Shown here in pieces: positions 8,625 to 18,195 of a DNA stretch of 64,000 nt. A program made the translations under genes and the position numbers. The stretch is taken from positions 248,001 through 312,000 of the forward strand of contig NZ_CP045643.1 of NCBI RefSeq assembly GCF_009498275.1. Direction: 5' to 3'. Every line of letters begins with the position of its first letter. Position 1 is the stretch's first letter. The notes under the pieces were generated by a model, which was not told where the DNA came from, searched no databases, and worked only from the letters and a program-made list of their open reading frames with translations. Origin of the DNA: Streptomyces fagopyri. GTDB taxonomy: Bacteria > Actinomycetota > Actinomycetes > Streptomycetales > Streptomycetaceae.

Positions 8625-11600
8625 TCACTTGGGCCCGCGCTGGAGGAACGCGCGGACCACGGTCTGCTGGACGCTGTCGCCGGCCGCGTCCGTCGCGGTC
8701 ACGCGCAGTGTCACGTACGCGTCGCCGTGTATGTATGACGGCCGGGCCAGGCTGGCGATGAACTGCCCGTCGTTGCGGTACCGGGCCGAATGCACCGTCA
8801 TCCAGTTCTTCCCGTCCTCGTAGGACGCCTCGACCTTCAGCTTCACCCCGCGCGGTGCGGGCATGCCGTCCTGCATACGGACGTTGAGGCCGACGGTGTG
8901 CACGCGTTCCCGGCCCATCTGGTTCTGGGCGTCGACCGGTACGTTGTAGTCGACCTGGAGCAGCGGCAGCATGGTCGAGCCGGTCGTGGTGTCCGAGTGG
9001 AACGTCCACGACGTGTGCGTGTCGGTGCCGAAGCGCCAGTCGTCCGAATCGCGGGCCGTCGTCAGGTCCAGAGCGTAGGTGGCCTTGCCCGGGGGCACCT
9101 CCAGGTTGCCCCAGGCGCCGTTGTCGGACGCGGCGATCTGCTTGCCGTTGCGGTACAGCACCGCCGTGGCCGTGTCCGGCACGGGAAAGGGCCCGCTGTC
9201 CTTCGCGGAGGCGCCACCGACACCGCCGCCGAAGGCCGGCAGTTCGGAGAACGACCAGTGGCCGGTGCCGGAGTCGTTGAACTCCGGGACGTACACCGAC
9301 AGGGTGTCGCCGTTGCGTACCGACTTCTTGGCGAAGCCGCGTGGGATCGACGGCCGGACCACTGCTTTGAACCACTGCTCCGTGGCGTGCTGGCCGGGCC
9401 GGTAGGTGTGCGGGGCGTCCTGCGATCCGGCCTGCAGGGCGAAGTCGGGGATCCAGACCACGTTGTGATGCACGACGTGGTTCCACAGGGTGTCCTCGGC
9501 GCTGCTCACGTACTCGACGCGTTCCCGGCCCACCGGCACGTACCGGCTGTACTGGTTCCACGCCGTGTCCTCGTAGGGCCGCCATGCGAACCGCTGCTCG
9601 CTGGCCCAGGTGGAGGCACCGGTGCGTGTGTACGTGGCGTCGACCCGCGCGGTGTTGCGATCCGAGACGGTGTAGACCATCTGCTGAGGGATGGAGCCCT
9701 TCGAGACCGGCATCACGTCATACAGGTACGGGCTGTTGATCGTGCCGGAGAACTCCAGCGACGTGGTGCCCTTCTCGATGCGGTCCAGCAGGGCGCCCCC
9801 GTTCTTCCAGTTGGTCCGCATCGACGGCAGCGCCAACCGGGCACCGTCCGGCTGCCACCGGGTCCAGGCGGCGCCCCCGGCCGGCTCCCAGGCGAAGAGC
9901 ACCGCCTTGGCCCCGGCCGCCGCGGCGAGCCGCGAGAAGCCGGCGTAGTCACCGGTGGGCCAGGCGTAGCGGGCGACGGCCAGCTTGCCGCGCACCTTGC
10001 CCAGTTTCGGCTCGGTCACGGACCCGGCGTCCACGGCGGTCAGCCGTGCGCCCTGGTCCCCGAAGACCGGGGAGAGCGGTTCGTAGTACGGAGTGAACGC
10101 CTGCGAGGTTCCGGAGACCTTCGCGCGCAGTTGCGGGGCCACCATCTGCCAGCGCGAGTGGTATTCGAAGGAGCCGTCGGTGACCGGAGCGGTGGGGCTG
10201 ATGTAGAGATGATTGACGGTGTCGAAGTACAGGGCACCCTGGAGCAGGCCGTGGCCGTCGATCTGGCGGTGCAGCATGGTGCTGATGACACCGTGCTGCT
10301 CGGCGGGGCGGGGTGTGTGGACCTTCACCTCGGTGACATGGGCGGCGTTGAGCGTCACCGTCGTGTCCTTGGTGACCTTCACCTCGGGGACGACGATGTC
10401 GCCGACCTGGTCACCGTCCGATGTGGTGGCGTAGAAGCCGGAGTTGAGGTAGTACGTGCCCTCTTCCACGACGGCGACGGCCGCGTCCCTGTCCGTGTAC
10501 TGCACCCAGCCGTCGGCACCCCAGATGTTCGGCAGCGCGCCCGGCACGACCTGGCCGTTGCGGTCTCGGTAGACGACGGTCAGCCGGTGCTGCGGGGCGT
10601 GTACGACGAGTGAGACCGTGGTGTGCGCCACCACGGTGCCGGCCGAGGACTTCGCGGTGACGTACCCGTAGAAGTTGCCGCGGAAGGCCTTCGCCGCGTC
10701 GGTGCGCAGCGGCACGTCGGCGGTGGCTCCGGCGGCCAGTTGCACGGTGTCGGAGGCCAGGCTGACCACTCCGGCCGGGAGCGCCTTCCCGGTGTCGGTG
10801 GCCAGGCCGGCCGTCAGCGAGAGGGTGATCGGGCGGTCACCTGTGTTGGTGTAGTGGACGGTGGCCGTCTGCCGCTGCCCCGCCGCCCCGCCGATCTGGA
10901 GCGGGGCGAGGGTGACGGAGCCGGTGGCCGTGACCGGGCCGGTGGCGGTGGCCAGGTCGATGCGGCCGCCGCCCTGCTCGGTCACCCTGGTTCCGGGCAC
11001 CGTGTGTGCGGTGCTGGTCAGGGCGTCCTTGAGCTGCTGGGCCTGCCAGTCGGGGTGCTGCTGGGCCAGTAGGGCGGCTGCTCCGGCGACGTGCGGGGTG
11101 GCCATGGAGGTCCCGGACAGGGAGATGTAGTTGGCGTCGACCGGGTCGCCCAGGCTGGTACCGGCGGCGCGGGCGGCGACGATGCCGACCCCGGGGGCTG
11201 TCACGTCCGGCTTGACCGCCCCGTCCCCGAAGCGCGGGCCGCGGCTGGAGAAGGGAGCGAGGGAGTCGTCGCGGTCGACGGCCCCCACGGTCAGTGCGGC
11301 ATCGGCCGCTCCCGGCGTGCCGACGGTGGAGGTGCCCGGGCCGTCGTTGCCCGCCGCGACGACGAACAGCGTGCCGGTGGTGGCGGTCAGGGTGTTGACG
11401 GCCTCGCTCAGCGGGTCGGTGCCGTCGGTCTCGATGGACGCGCCGAGGCTCATGTTGACGACCTTGGCGTGCTCGCCGGTGGCCCACTCCATGCCGGCGA
11501 TGATGCCCGACTCGTCGCCGTAACCACTGTCGTCCAGCACCTTGCCGATCAGCAGGTCGGCCTTGGGCGCGACACCGCGGCGGGTCCCGCCGGACGCCGC

Positions 11601-12491
11601 GCCGCTGCCGCCGACGATCGAGGCGACATGCGTGCCGTGTCCGAAGTGGTCACCGGTGTTCCCGCTGCCGGAGAAGTCCTTGGCTTCCGCGATGCGCCCG
11701 GCGAGGTCGGGATGGCTTGCGTCGACACCGGTGTCCAGCACGGCCACCTTGACGCCCTGGCCCTCGTAGCCCGCCTTCCATGCGGTGGGGGCGTTGATCT
11801 GGGCGGTGCTGCGGTCCAGCAGCGCCTTGACCTTGCCGTCGAGTGAGATCCGGGGAGTGACCGCCGCGCGGGCGGCGTCCGACGACGCGCCGGGAGTGAG
11901 CGTCTTCCAGAATTTGCCGAGGTCGTGGTCGGCGACACGCATCGATCGCGCGTGGACGCTCTTGAGTTCACGGGAGGACGTCCCGGCCGCCTTGAGTGCC
12001 ACGAGCCGGTCGGCGGTGGCCGCGGCGGCCTTCGACGCCTGCGCTGTGACCCTGGCTCCGGCCCGTGAGGGCTCCGGCTGCGAGGAGATGATCAGAGGCA
12101 GCGCGGAGGTGTGGGCCTCGTCATAGCCATCGGCGATCAGGGCCGTCACGTCGAACAGCCGCCGGTCCAGGGTGCCGGCGGACACCAGCCCCTGGGCGTC
12201 GAACGGCATCACGGTCAGTGCCTTGTCGTCGCCCTCCAGTGTGCGGAAGGGAATGTGCTCGCGTCCTGGGGCGGGCTGAACCGACGCGGTGTGGCGGCCG
12301 CCGGGCAGCGTCGTCACCGTCACCTGATCACCGGTCACCAGCCGTACGGTCGCGGAGTGGGCCGGGCGAGCGGCGGCGGGCGGGGTGGCGGGCTCGGTTC
12401 GGTCCGGCTGCGCCGCGAACGCGGCGGGCACGGCTACGGCAACCAGCATCAAGCCCGCGGTTATCGCCGCCGCCGGGCGGATGGTGGACAT
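8625..12491 (-). CDS. Large secreted S8 (subtilisin-like) serine peptidase
   Basis: The 1288-aa exoprotease has an N-terminal signal peptide ending near VPAAFAAQ (residue ~27), then a propeptide (VRLVTGDQVTV). The catalytic domain is at ~245-520, with Asp253 (VAVLDTGVD), His285 (GHGTHVA), oxyanion Asn382 (AAGND) and Ser462 (SGTSMATPHVAG). The rest, ~750 residues, is beta-rich: an Ig/Fn3-like segment, then a protease-associated-like segment (KLAVARYAWPTGDYAGF and AAGAKAVLFAWEP), then another beta domain. All triad residues are present. The start ATG 12491 follows AGAGG. It lies 76 nt downstream of the M4 metalloprotease on the same strand, so the two may be co-expressed for protein degradation in soil. 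A related S8 gene is at 26.2-30.1 kb. Confidence 0.92.
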   Translation of the reverse strand: MSTIRPAAAITAGLMLVAVAVPAAFAAQPDRTEPATPPAAARPAHSATVRLVTGDQVTVTTLPGGRHTASVQPAPGREHIPFRTLEGDDKALTVMPFDAQGLVSAGTLDRRLFDVTALIADGYDEAHTSALPLIISSQPEPSRAGARVTAQASKAAAATADRLVALKAAGTSSRELKSVHARSMRVADHDLGKFWKTLTPGASSDAARAAVTPRISLDGKVKALLDRSTAQINAPTAWKAGYEGQGVKVAVLDTGVDASHPDLAGRIAEAKDFSGSGNTGDHFGHGTHVASIVGGSGAASGGTRRGVAPKADLLIGKVLDDSGYGDESGIIAGMEWATGEHAKVVNMSLGASIETDGTDPLSEAVNTLTATTGTLFVVAAGNDGPGTSTVGTPGAADAALTVGAVDRDDSLAPFSSRGPRFGDGAVKPDVTAPGVGIVAARAAGTSLGDPVDANYISLSGTSMATPHVAGAAALLAQQHPDWQAQQLKDALTSTAHTVPGTRVTEQGGGRIDLATATGPVTATGSVTLAPLQIGGAAGQRQTATVHYTNTGDRPITLSLTAGLATDTGKALPAGVVSLASDTVQLAAGATADVPLRTDAAKAFRGNFYGYVTAKSSAGTVVAHTTVSLVVHAPQHRLTVVYRDRNGQVVPGALPNIWGADGWVQYTDRDAAVAVVEEGTYYLNSGFYATTSDGDQVGDIVVPEVKVTKDTTVTLNAAHVTEVKVHTPRPAEQHGVISTMLHRQIDGHGLLQGALYFDTVNHLYISPTAPVTDGSFEYHSRWQMVAPQLRAKVSGTSQAFTPYYEPLSPVFGDQGARLTAVDAGSVTEPKLGKVRGKLAVARYAWPTGDYAGFSRLAAAAGAKAVLFAWEPAGGAAWTRWQPDGARLALPSMRTNWKNGGALLDRIEKGTTSLEFSGTINSPYLYDVMPVSKGSIPQQMVYTVSDRNTARVDATYTRTGASTWASEQRFAWRPYEDTAWNQYSRYVPVGRERVEYVSSAEDTLWNHVVHHNVVWIPDFALQAGSQDAPHTYRPGQHATEQWFKAVVRPSIPRGFAKKSVRNGDTLSVYVPEFNDSGTGHWSFSELPAFGGGVGGASAKDSGPFPVPDTATAVLYRNGKQIAASDNGAWGNLEVPPGKATYALDLTTARDSDDWRFGTDTHTSWTFHSDTTTGSTMLPLLQVDYNVPVDAQNQMGRERVHTVGLNVRMQDGMPAPRGVKLKVEASYEDGKNWMTVHSARYRNDGQFIASLARPSYIHGDAYVTLRVTATDAAGDSVQQTVVRAFLQRGPK

Positions 12492-12567
12492 CAGTCAGAT
12501 ACCTCTCGTAGGGCTGGCGTGGCCGGGCTGCGATAGCGCGCACTGTCCGGCCGGGACGGGGCATCGG

Positions 12568-14826
12568 TCAGAAGGTGAGCTTCCAGCTGTTGATGTGGCC
12601 GCTGTCCAGGTGGTAGGCGTCCCGGACCTTCAACTTCCAGGTGCCGGCGGCGGTTTCACCGGAGGCGTCGACGGTGTAGGTGGCGATGACGTCGGCCGCG
12701 GAGTCGAAGCCGTTGGACTTCTTCAGGTGGTAGAGGGTGCCGTCCGGGGCGACGAGGTCGACGACCAGGTCACCGCGGTAGGGGTGCACGATGTTGACAC
12801 CGACCGCCAGGGTGCTGGGCGCGTTGCCCGCGCGACCAGTGACCTTGATGGGTGAGTACACGGCCGCGCCGGCGTCCGGCACGGATACGTCGGCGGTGTT
12901 GGTGAAGACGTTGCCGCCGGTCTTGATGACGCCCCAGCCGAAGGTCGCCGAACCGGTGACCTTGGAGGAGTCCTTGGCCTTGACGGTCACGGTGCTGAGA
13001 CCGACGGCGGTCGGGGTGCCGGAGATCAGCCCCGTGGTCGCGTTGATCGACAGACCCGCGGGCAGGCCGGTGGCGGAGTAGGTGAGCGCTCCCGGGTTGT
13101 TGCTGCCGGCCTGGACCTGCACGCGTACGGGGGTCTTGATGACCGTGTTCTGGTCAGCCGGTTTGGTGACCGTGACGCGGGCGACGACGCCGATGGCGGC
13201 CCAGGTCTTGGCGACCGTGTTGTAGGTGGTGCTGCCTGCGCCCCAGAGGTCGGCGGCGGCCTGAAGGGTCTGGGTCCGGGCGCTCTGGTAGTCGGTGGTG
13301 GAGGTGAAGCGCTCGGTCAGGGCCTTGTACCAGAGTTTGGCGGCGTTCTCCCGGCCGATGCCGGGGACCGCCACTCCGTCGGCGGTGGGGCTGTTGTAGC
13401 TGACGCCGTTGATGACCTTCGCGCCGCTTCCCTCGGACAGCAGGTAGAAGAAGTGGTTCGCCGGGCCGGAGGAGTAGTGCACGTCCAGATTGCCGAGGCC
13501 GGGGGACCAGTTGTCGGGCGAGATGCCGTCCCGCGAGGGCTTGTCCTGGTAGCGCAGCGGGGTGCCGTCACCGTAGAGGTCGATCTTCTCGCCGATGAGG
13601 TAGTCGCCGACGTCGCTCGCGTTGTCGGCGTAGAACTCGACCGATGTGCCGAAGATGTCCGAGGTCGCCTCGTTGAGGCCGCCGGACTCGTCCCCGTAGA
13701 CCAGACCCGCGGTGGCGGCGGTGACGCCGTGACTCATCTCGTGGCCGGCGACGTCGACGGAGGTCAGCGGGTGTTTGTCGCCGTCACCGTCGCCGTAGGT
13801 CATGCAGAAGCACTCGTCGTCCCAGAAGGCGTTGTCGTAGGCGACGCCGTAGTGGGTGCGGGAGTAGGCAGCGACACCGTCGTTGCGGATTCCGTTGCGC
13901 CCCATCACGTTCTTGTAGAAGTCCCAGGTGACCTGGGCGCCGTAGGCGGCGTCGACACCGGCGGTCTCCGCGTTGGTCGGCGAGCCGTCGCCCCAACTGT
14001 CGGTGGAGTTGGTGAACAGCGTGCCGGTACCCGAGTCGCCGTGGTTCAGGTCGTACGTCTTGTGGCCGCCTCGGGTGTCGTCGGTCATGGTGTAGGTCGA
14101 GCCGGACACCTTTGTTCCCAGGGTGACCTTGCCGCTGTACTCACTGTTTCCGATGCCGGTATCGATCCCCTGGTACTCGAACAGCCTGGCGCCGGTCCTC
14201 GCGTCCGAGATGACGTGCAGTCGGCTCGGGGTGCCGTCGTCCTGCAGGCCGCCGACCACGGACTCCCAGGCCAGGACCGGGGCTCCGGAGGCCGCCCAGA
14301 CCACCTTGCGGGAGCCGTCCACCGTCGCGCCGGTGGCCCCTTGGGCCTTGGCGCGGCCGATCGCGAGGGTTCTCGCCGAGGCGGCGGAGCGGGTCGCGGT
14401 GGTGCTCGGCACGGTGATGCGCGCGGTCGTGGCCTTGTCGACCCCTGCCGAGGCCCCGTCGGCAGCAGTGTGCACGACCAAGTCGCCACCGAGTACGGGC
14501 AGTCCCGCGAAGGTGCGCTCGTAGCGGGTGTGCACGGAGCCGTCGGCGTCCTTGACGACCGACTTGGGGACCAACTGCTCCTGGACTCCCAGCCGCAGTG
14601 ACCGGGCGGTGGCCGCTCGGCCCGCCAGAGCCGCTTTGAGGAGCTTCGCCTGCTCCGCGGCGGAGAGCTGGACGGGCAGAGCGCCCGCCCGCGGCTGCGT
14701 CTGGACCGCGCTGGCGTGTGTCGGGGACGTACGGGCCATCGCGGTGCCGGACGAGGCGGTGACGGCGAGCACCGTGGCGCCGGCTATCAGCGCGCCTGCG
14801 ACCGACTTGCGAGGGGATCGTCTCAC
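12568..14826 (-). CDS. Secreted M4 (thermolysin-like) metallopeptidase with P domain
   Basis: Start GTG 14824-14826 sits 6 nt after AAGGAG and gives a twin-Arg-containing signal peptide (VRRSPRKSVAGALIAGATV) ending near TAMA. An FTP-type propeptide follows (~40-210), then the M4 catalytic domain. Zinc ligands are His362 and His366 with catalytic Glu363 (VAGHEMSHGV), and third ligand Glu386 in GGLNEATSDIFG. C-terminal extras are a putative-Ig domain (LPAGLSINATTGLISGTPT) and a proprotein-convertase P domain (HPYRGDLVVDLVAPDG, INSWKLTF). The product is 752 aa, a normal length for Streptomyces griselysin-type enzymes. It is upstream of the S8 gene on the same strand. Confidence 0.93.
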   Translation of the reverse strand: MRRSPRKSVAGALIAGATVLAVTASSGTAMARTSPTHASAVQTQPRAGALPVQLSAAEQAKLLKAALAGRAATARSLRLGVQEQLVPKSVVKDADGSVHTRYERTFAGLPVLGGDLVVHTAADGASAGVDKATTARITVPSTTATRSAASARTLAIGRAKAQGATGATVDGSRKVVWAASGAPVLAWESVVGGLQDDGTPSRLHVISDARTGARLFEYQGIDTGIGNSEYSGKVTLGTKVSGSTYTMTDDTRGGHKTYDLNHGDSGTGTLFTNSTDSWGDGSPTNAETAGVDAAYGAQVTWDFYKNVMGRNGIRNDGVAAYSRTHYGVAYDNAFWDDECFCMTYGDGDGDKHPLTSVDVAGHEMSHGVTAATAGLVYGDESGGLNEATSDIFGTSVEFYADNASDVGDYLIGEKIDLYGDGTPLRYQDKPSRDGISPDNWSPGLGNLDVHYSSGPANHFFYLLSEGSGAKVINGVSYNSPTADGVAVPGIGRENAAKLWYKALTERFTSTTDYQSARTQTLQAAADLWGAGSTTYNTVAKTWAAIGVVARVTVTKPADQNTVIKTPVRVQVQAGSNNPGALTYSATGLPAGLSINATTGLISGTPTAVGLSTVTVKAKDSSKVTGSATFGWGVIKTGGNVFTNTADVSVPDAGAAVYSPIKVTGRAGNAPSTLAVGVNIVHPYRGDLVVDLVAPDGTLYHLKKSNGFDSAADVIATYTVDASGETAAGTWKLKVRDAYHLDSGHINSWKLTF

Positions 14827-15594
14827 TCGGACTCCTTCTGCGGCTGCCGGTGGATGACGGCCGACGGACAACCCGGGCAGGGAGCTTGCGGCGCCGCCCG
14901 GTTGGAACTGGCGGCGTGGATACGCCGTCTGTGGCCGCTGTGGAGGCGATTACTGCGCTGTAAAACACCGTGCGCACAGCTGGAGGTGAAACCCTTCGAA
15001 AGGATTGGCCAATAGAACCTGAAGCGTCACTAGCATCAGGTGTCGTACCTGCGACATGTCGCATTGGCGACACGCGTCGCCCGCACGCTGCGGCATCGCC
15101 GCCCGTGCGACGCGGACCGTCAGGAATACGTGCGGCGCTTCCCGAAGGAAGCTGTCCTGGCGGACTGGGCTCGGCTCGCCCGCCGGTGCGATCCGCCCCC
15201 ACCTGACCGGCACCTGATCCGGCCTGGTCCGGGTCACGGGCCTGCGTCTCCGTACGACCCGATGCCTCGCTGACACAGATGCTCTGGCCGACGGGACCGT
15301 GATCCCGAAACCACCGCACCTATACAGGCCGTTGGCGTAGCGCGTTGGTCGGGCTGGTAGTGATTTCGGAATTACCCGTACCTGATTCTCGGCGGCTTGC
15401 TGCGATGTCGTAGGAACTGAATAGCGTCGTCGCCGGGCCAAGTTTGGCCAGCAACTGTCCTACAGGATTGCAGAGTTGAGGGTCGCGTGGGCGGGTCCTT
15501 CGCGAAGCGGTCGAGTCCTGGCCTGAATGGATGGGGCTCGTCGTCGGTGGTCCCGGGTGGTTCAATGCTCGGGTGGTGAACTGGGAGCGGATGT
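14827..15594. other. Upstream region of the M4 gene; palindromes only
   Basis: No gene is recognised. ATTGGCCAAT (15004-15013) and TGCGACATGTCGCA (15050-15063) are perfect palindromes within about 240 nt of the protease start and could bind regulators. The rest contains overlapping frames without ribosome sites. Confidence 0.4.
15050..15063. promoter_or_regulatory. Perfect 14-bp palindrome TGCGACATGTCGCA
   Basis: This palindrome lies 224 nt upstream of the M4 protease start. A perfect 14-bp palindrome is unlikely by chance at any given place and would suit a dimeric repressor, but distance and lack of a known match keep this tentative. Confidence 0.3.
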
Positions 15595-15849
15595 TTGACC
15601 GCCACGGAGACGTCCACTGTCCCCGAGCTCCTGCTGCGGGTCGAGCGCGAGGAAGGCGCGGAGGCGTGGGACGAACTGGGGTACCGGCTGGTCCTCGAGC
15701 ACGACTTGGTGTTCCCCGCCGGTTTCGCCGCACTGTCACGGCTGGTGCGTCTTGCGTCGCGCAGCGAACGGGCGGCGGGTTCGTTTGGATCACCGGGCAG
15801 CCCAGGGGAAGTTGCCCTCGAAGGACACGGTCTTAGCCGCCCGGATTAG
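15595..15849 (+). pseudogene. Broken gene for an uncharacterised Streptomyces protein
   Basis: From TTG 15595 the first ~55 residues (TVPELLLRVEREEGAEAWDE, LVLEHDLVFPAGFAALSRLV) read like the N-terminus of an actinobacterial family of unknown function in which a conserved AWDELxxRLVLEH and FAALPxLVxLA occur. After RSERA the frame turns into low-complexity Gly/Ser sequence and stops. This suggests a frameshift near 15775 or a truncated gene. I cannot name the family with certainty. Confidence 0.4.
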
Positions 15850-16195
15850 GGAACGGGCAGCCGCGGACCGGCGATCCGTGCTCTGCTGGACACTCGGTGC
15901 ACTCTGCGGGTGCATCGCGGCGCAAGATGCAGGGTCTCGCCGCCCGTGACCTGTCGATCGTGCGTGACCTGGGCGTTCTTGGCTGTCTCACGGCATGTCA
16001 CCCATGATCAGTCTCAGATCCGCGACATTTCCTCGCGAGGGCGAGGGCGAGATCAGGCGGCTTGCCCGAATCGGCCGAGTACACCACGCTGAGCCCCGAG
16101 CACGAGGACTACCGGCGAGCTCAGATCGTGCACCGATGAGTTTCCCGCGCCGCGCTGGTCTATACGCCGGACACCCACGGACGGAAGGCTGCGCC
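15850..16195. other. Intergenic region upstream of the DHFR-like gene
   Basis: I see no gene. Traces of the preceding broken gene may continue to ~15950. The final 20 nt contain the ribosome site (GGAAGG) of the next gene. Confidence 0.35.
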
Positions 16196-16762
16196 ATGCG
16201 GAAACTGGTCTACGGCATGAACCTGACCCTGGACGGCTACATCGCCACGGCCGGCGACGACATCGGCTGGAGCGGACCACCGAGCGACGAGCTGTTCCAG
16301 TGGTGGCTCGACCACGAGCAGACCAGCGGCCTGTCGCTGTACGGGCGCAAGCTGTGGGAGGCGATGAGCTCCTACTGGCCGACCGGCGACCAGCGGCCGG
16401 GCGCCACCCCGGCGGAGATCGAGTTCGCGCGGAACTGGCGGGACACGCCGAAGGTGGTGTTCTCCTCGACGATCGACAAGGTCGACTGGAACACCCGCCT
16501 GGTCACCGGCGACGCGATCGCCGAGATCACCCGGCTCAAGGCCGAGGGCGGCGGCCCGATGAACATCGGCGGCGCAACGCTCGCCGGGGCGGCCATGCGC
16601 GCCGGGCTGATCGACGAGTACGCGGTCGTCGCCCATCCGGTCCTGGTGGGCAGCGGCACACCGTTCTTCACCGCGGTGGACAGCTGGGTGAACCTGAACC
16701 TGGTGGAGACGCGGACGTTTCCCGGCGGCGTGGTCCTGACCAGGTACGAGACTAGTCGCTGA
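16196..16762 (+). CDS. Dihydrofolate reductase family protein (RibD C-terminal-like)
   Basis: The 188-aa protein starts MRKLVYGMNLTLDGYIA, the classic opening of the DHFR/RibD-C family, and continues with LYGRKLWEAMSSYWP, KVVFSSTIDKVDWNTRLV, GGGPMNIGGATLAGA (cofactor loop), DEYAVVAHPVLVGSGTPFF and a final strand VVLTRYE. Such small proteins bind NADPH and reduce pterin- or pyrimidine-like substrates, though most are uncharacterised. ATG 16196 follows GGAAGG. It is monocistronic: a strong hairpin follows 41 nt after the stop, and the next gene converges on it. Confidence 0.88.
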   Translation: MRKLVYGMNLTLDGYIATAGDDIGWSGPPSDELFQWWLDHEQTSGLSLYGRKLWEAMSSYWPTGDQRPGATPAEIEFARNWRDTPKVVFSSTIDKVDWNTRLVTGDAIAEITRLKAEGGGPMNIGGATLAGAAMRAGLIDEYAVVAHPVLVGSGTPFFTAVDSWVNLNLVETRTFPGGVVLTRYETSR

Positions 16763-16803
16763 GCAGCAGCACCCACACGCTGTCTCACAGTGGTGTCATA
16801 CAC

Positions 16804-16854
16804 GACATGAGCCGCGAGACCCCACACAAGGTGTACGATCTCGCGGCTCATGTC
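16804..16854 (+). terminator. 16-bp inverted repeat after DHFR-like gene
   Basis: The perfect arms GACATGAGCCGCGAGA and TCTCGCGGCTCATGTC have a 19-nt loop. It lies between two converging genes, so a bidirectional terminator is the simplest reading. The nearby TGTCTCA motifs leave open that it is the end of a mobile element. Confidence 0.6.
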
Positions 16855-16979
16855 CCAGGGCATCGCGCTGACCAGTGAGTTCTCCGGCTGTCTCAGAACG
16901 TGGCCGACCACTCGTGTCTCAAGACGGGTGGCATTTCTCAGCGAGAGCCGCGGCTGGAGTTCGTGCCTGGTGGTCCCAC

Positions 16980-17609
16980 TCAGTTGCCGAACCAGACGAC
17001 GAGTCGCACGTTGTCATCGCCGTGCTGCGATGCGAGCGCCTCCATGACCGTCCAGACCGGTTTCCACTCGCCGGTCTCCGGAACGGCATCTCGACGGCGC
17101 AGTTTCTCAGATCGGTAGAGATTGTCGCCGATGACCCATTCGCTCCCCTCGGGCCACTCTTGAGCCTCGCCCGGCACTTGTGCGGGGAGGCCGACGGTTT
17201 GTGCGAAGCGAGAGCTCCAAGTGAACTTGCCCGTCAACCTGAGCCCATCCGGAGTCCGCCGGTATCGGTGGAGTCGGCTGTCGGCACTCGCAGTTGGCTC
17301 ACCCCAATCGACCTCCATGATCTCGGTCCAGGTGATCCAGGTGGTTCCGTATGCCTGGTCAGGCCACTGGGCAAGTTGATCGAGTTCGGCACGAACAGTC
17401 TCCGACGCATCGACTGGGAGTCCTCGGTCTGCGGCCAGCGGTCGGAAGTTCGCGTGGTTGCGGACGCCAAAGAGGCAGCCGAACGCGTCATAGTTCCGGG
17501 TGATGTTGAGGAAGAAGAGGTCGATGGCCGCTCGCCAAACCGAGCCCTCGTCCTCCTCGTTGAGGTGCCATGCTCGGCACTCGACAAACCCGCTGATGTC
17601 CGTCCCCAT
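16980..17609 (-). CDS. Uncharacterised protein, MGTDISGFVE family
   Basis: The 209-aa soluble protein starts MGTDISGFVECRAWH. Proteins with an MGTDIHGxxE-type start occur in actinobacteria and phages, without known function. Other features are AAIDLFFLNITRNYDAFGCL and YGTTWITWTEIMEVDWGE, a GEWKPVWTVMEAL stretch and a final strand VRLVVWFGN. Aromatic residues are abundant, suggesting a compact alpha/beta fold. No transmembrane segment or signal is seen. It has no operon partner: the left neighbour converges on it and the region to its right is decayed. Confidence 0.6.
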   Translation of the reverse strand: MGTDISGFVECRAWHLNEEDEGSVWRAAIDLFFLNITRNYDAFGCLFGVRNHANFRPLAADRGLPVDASETVRAELDQLAQWPDQAYGTTWITWTEIMEVDWGEPTASADSRLHRYRRTPDGLRLTGKFTWSSRFAQTVGLPAQVPGEAQEWPEGSEWVIGDNLYRSEKLRRRDAVPETGEWKPVWTVMEALASQHGDDNVRLVVWFGN

Positions 17610-17821
17610 GACAGAGATTCTGCAACCGCCGTCAATCGATTTCGGGGTTGAGGTTCCCCCGGCGTGCGGGGGTGCTGATCAGCTGGTCAGGAGCTGACAC
17701 CAACGCCAAGCTCTGGGCGGAGATCATTCACTTGAACTGTCGAGACGCGGCGCCCGCCGTCCGTTCTACCCCGCCAGCGGCCCGACAGTCAGCTGTGCGC
17801 TGGTCACCGCGTACCGCGGGC

Positions 17822-18043
17822 TTACTTGCCCTTGGCGGGTTCCTTGAGCTTCGAGCCGGCCGAGACCTTCGTTCCTGAATCGTCCCGATCTGCCTTGTGC
17901 GGCGGGCCAAACCACGCATGCTGCCATCGGGCACTGCCAACGCGAGCCGTAGGGCAGTTGGTGAACAGGCCCGGGTCGAGGTCGGTGAGCAGACGGTTGA
18001 CGCGGGAGAGGACGTCGCCGAGGGACGCGGCGTCACCAAACGA
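17822..18043 (-). pseudogene. SpoIIE-type PP2C phosphatase fragment
   Basis: Reading leftward from 18043, the frame gives ASLGDVLSRVNRLLTDLDPG followed by LFTNC, the helix-strand typical of PP2C_SIG (SpoIIE) domains in Streptomyces stress phosphatases. After TNC it changes into unrelated sequence ending KLKEPAKGK and TAA 17824-17822. An in-frame TGA lies just upstream and there is no start codon. It is a leftover of a larger regulator gene; an HATPase fragment of the same protein class lies at 534-833. Confidence 0.55.
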
Positions 18044-18195
18044 TCACGTTCGGACAGCGGATGACGTCTCAGCTCGCGCCGAGACAATGCTCAAGCCATC
18101 AACCGCTCCCGCCCCGGAAGTTGATCTGCGGGGGTACTATCCGCCAACGCCATTCGCCCGTTCGGGCTGGTCAAACACCGTGGGGAAGATTCTTG

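Noticed and set aside
8790..10613. 607-codon frame antisense to the S8 peptidase
   Set aside because: Composition is that of a complementary-strand shadow; the sense strand has a full catalytic triad and signal peptide.
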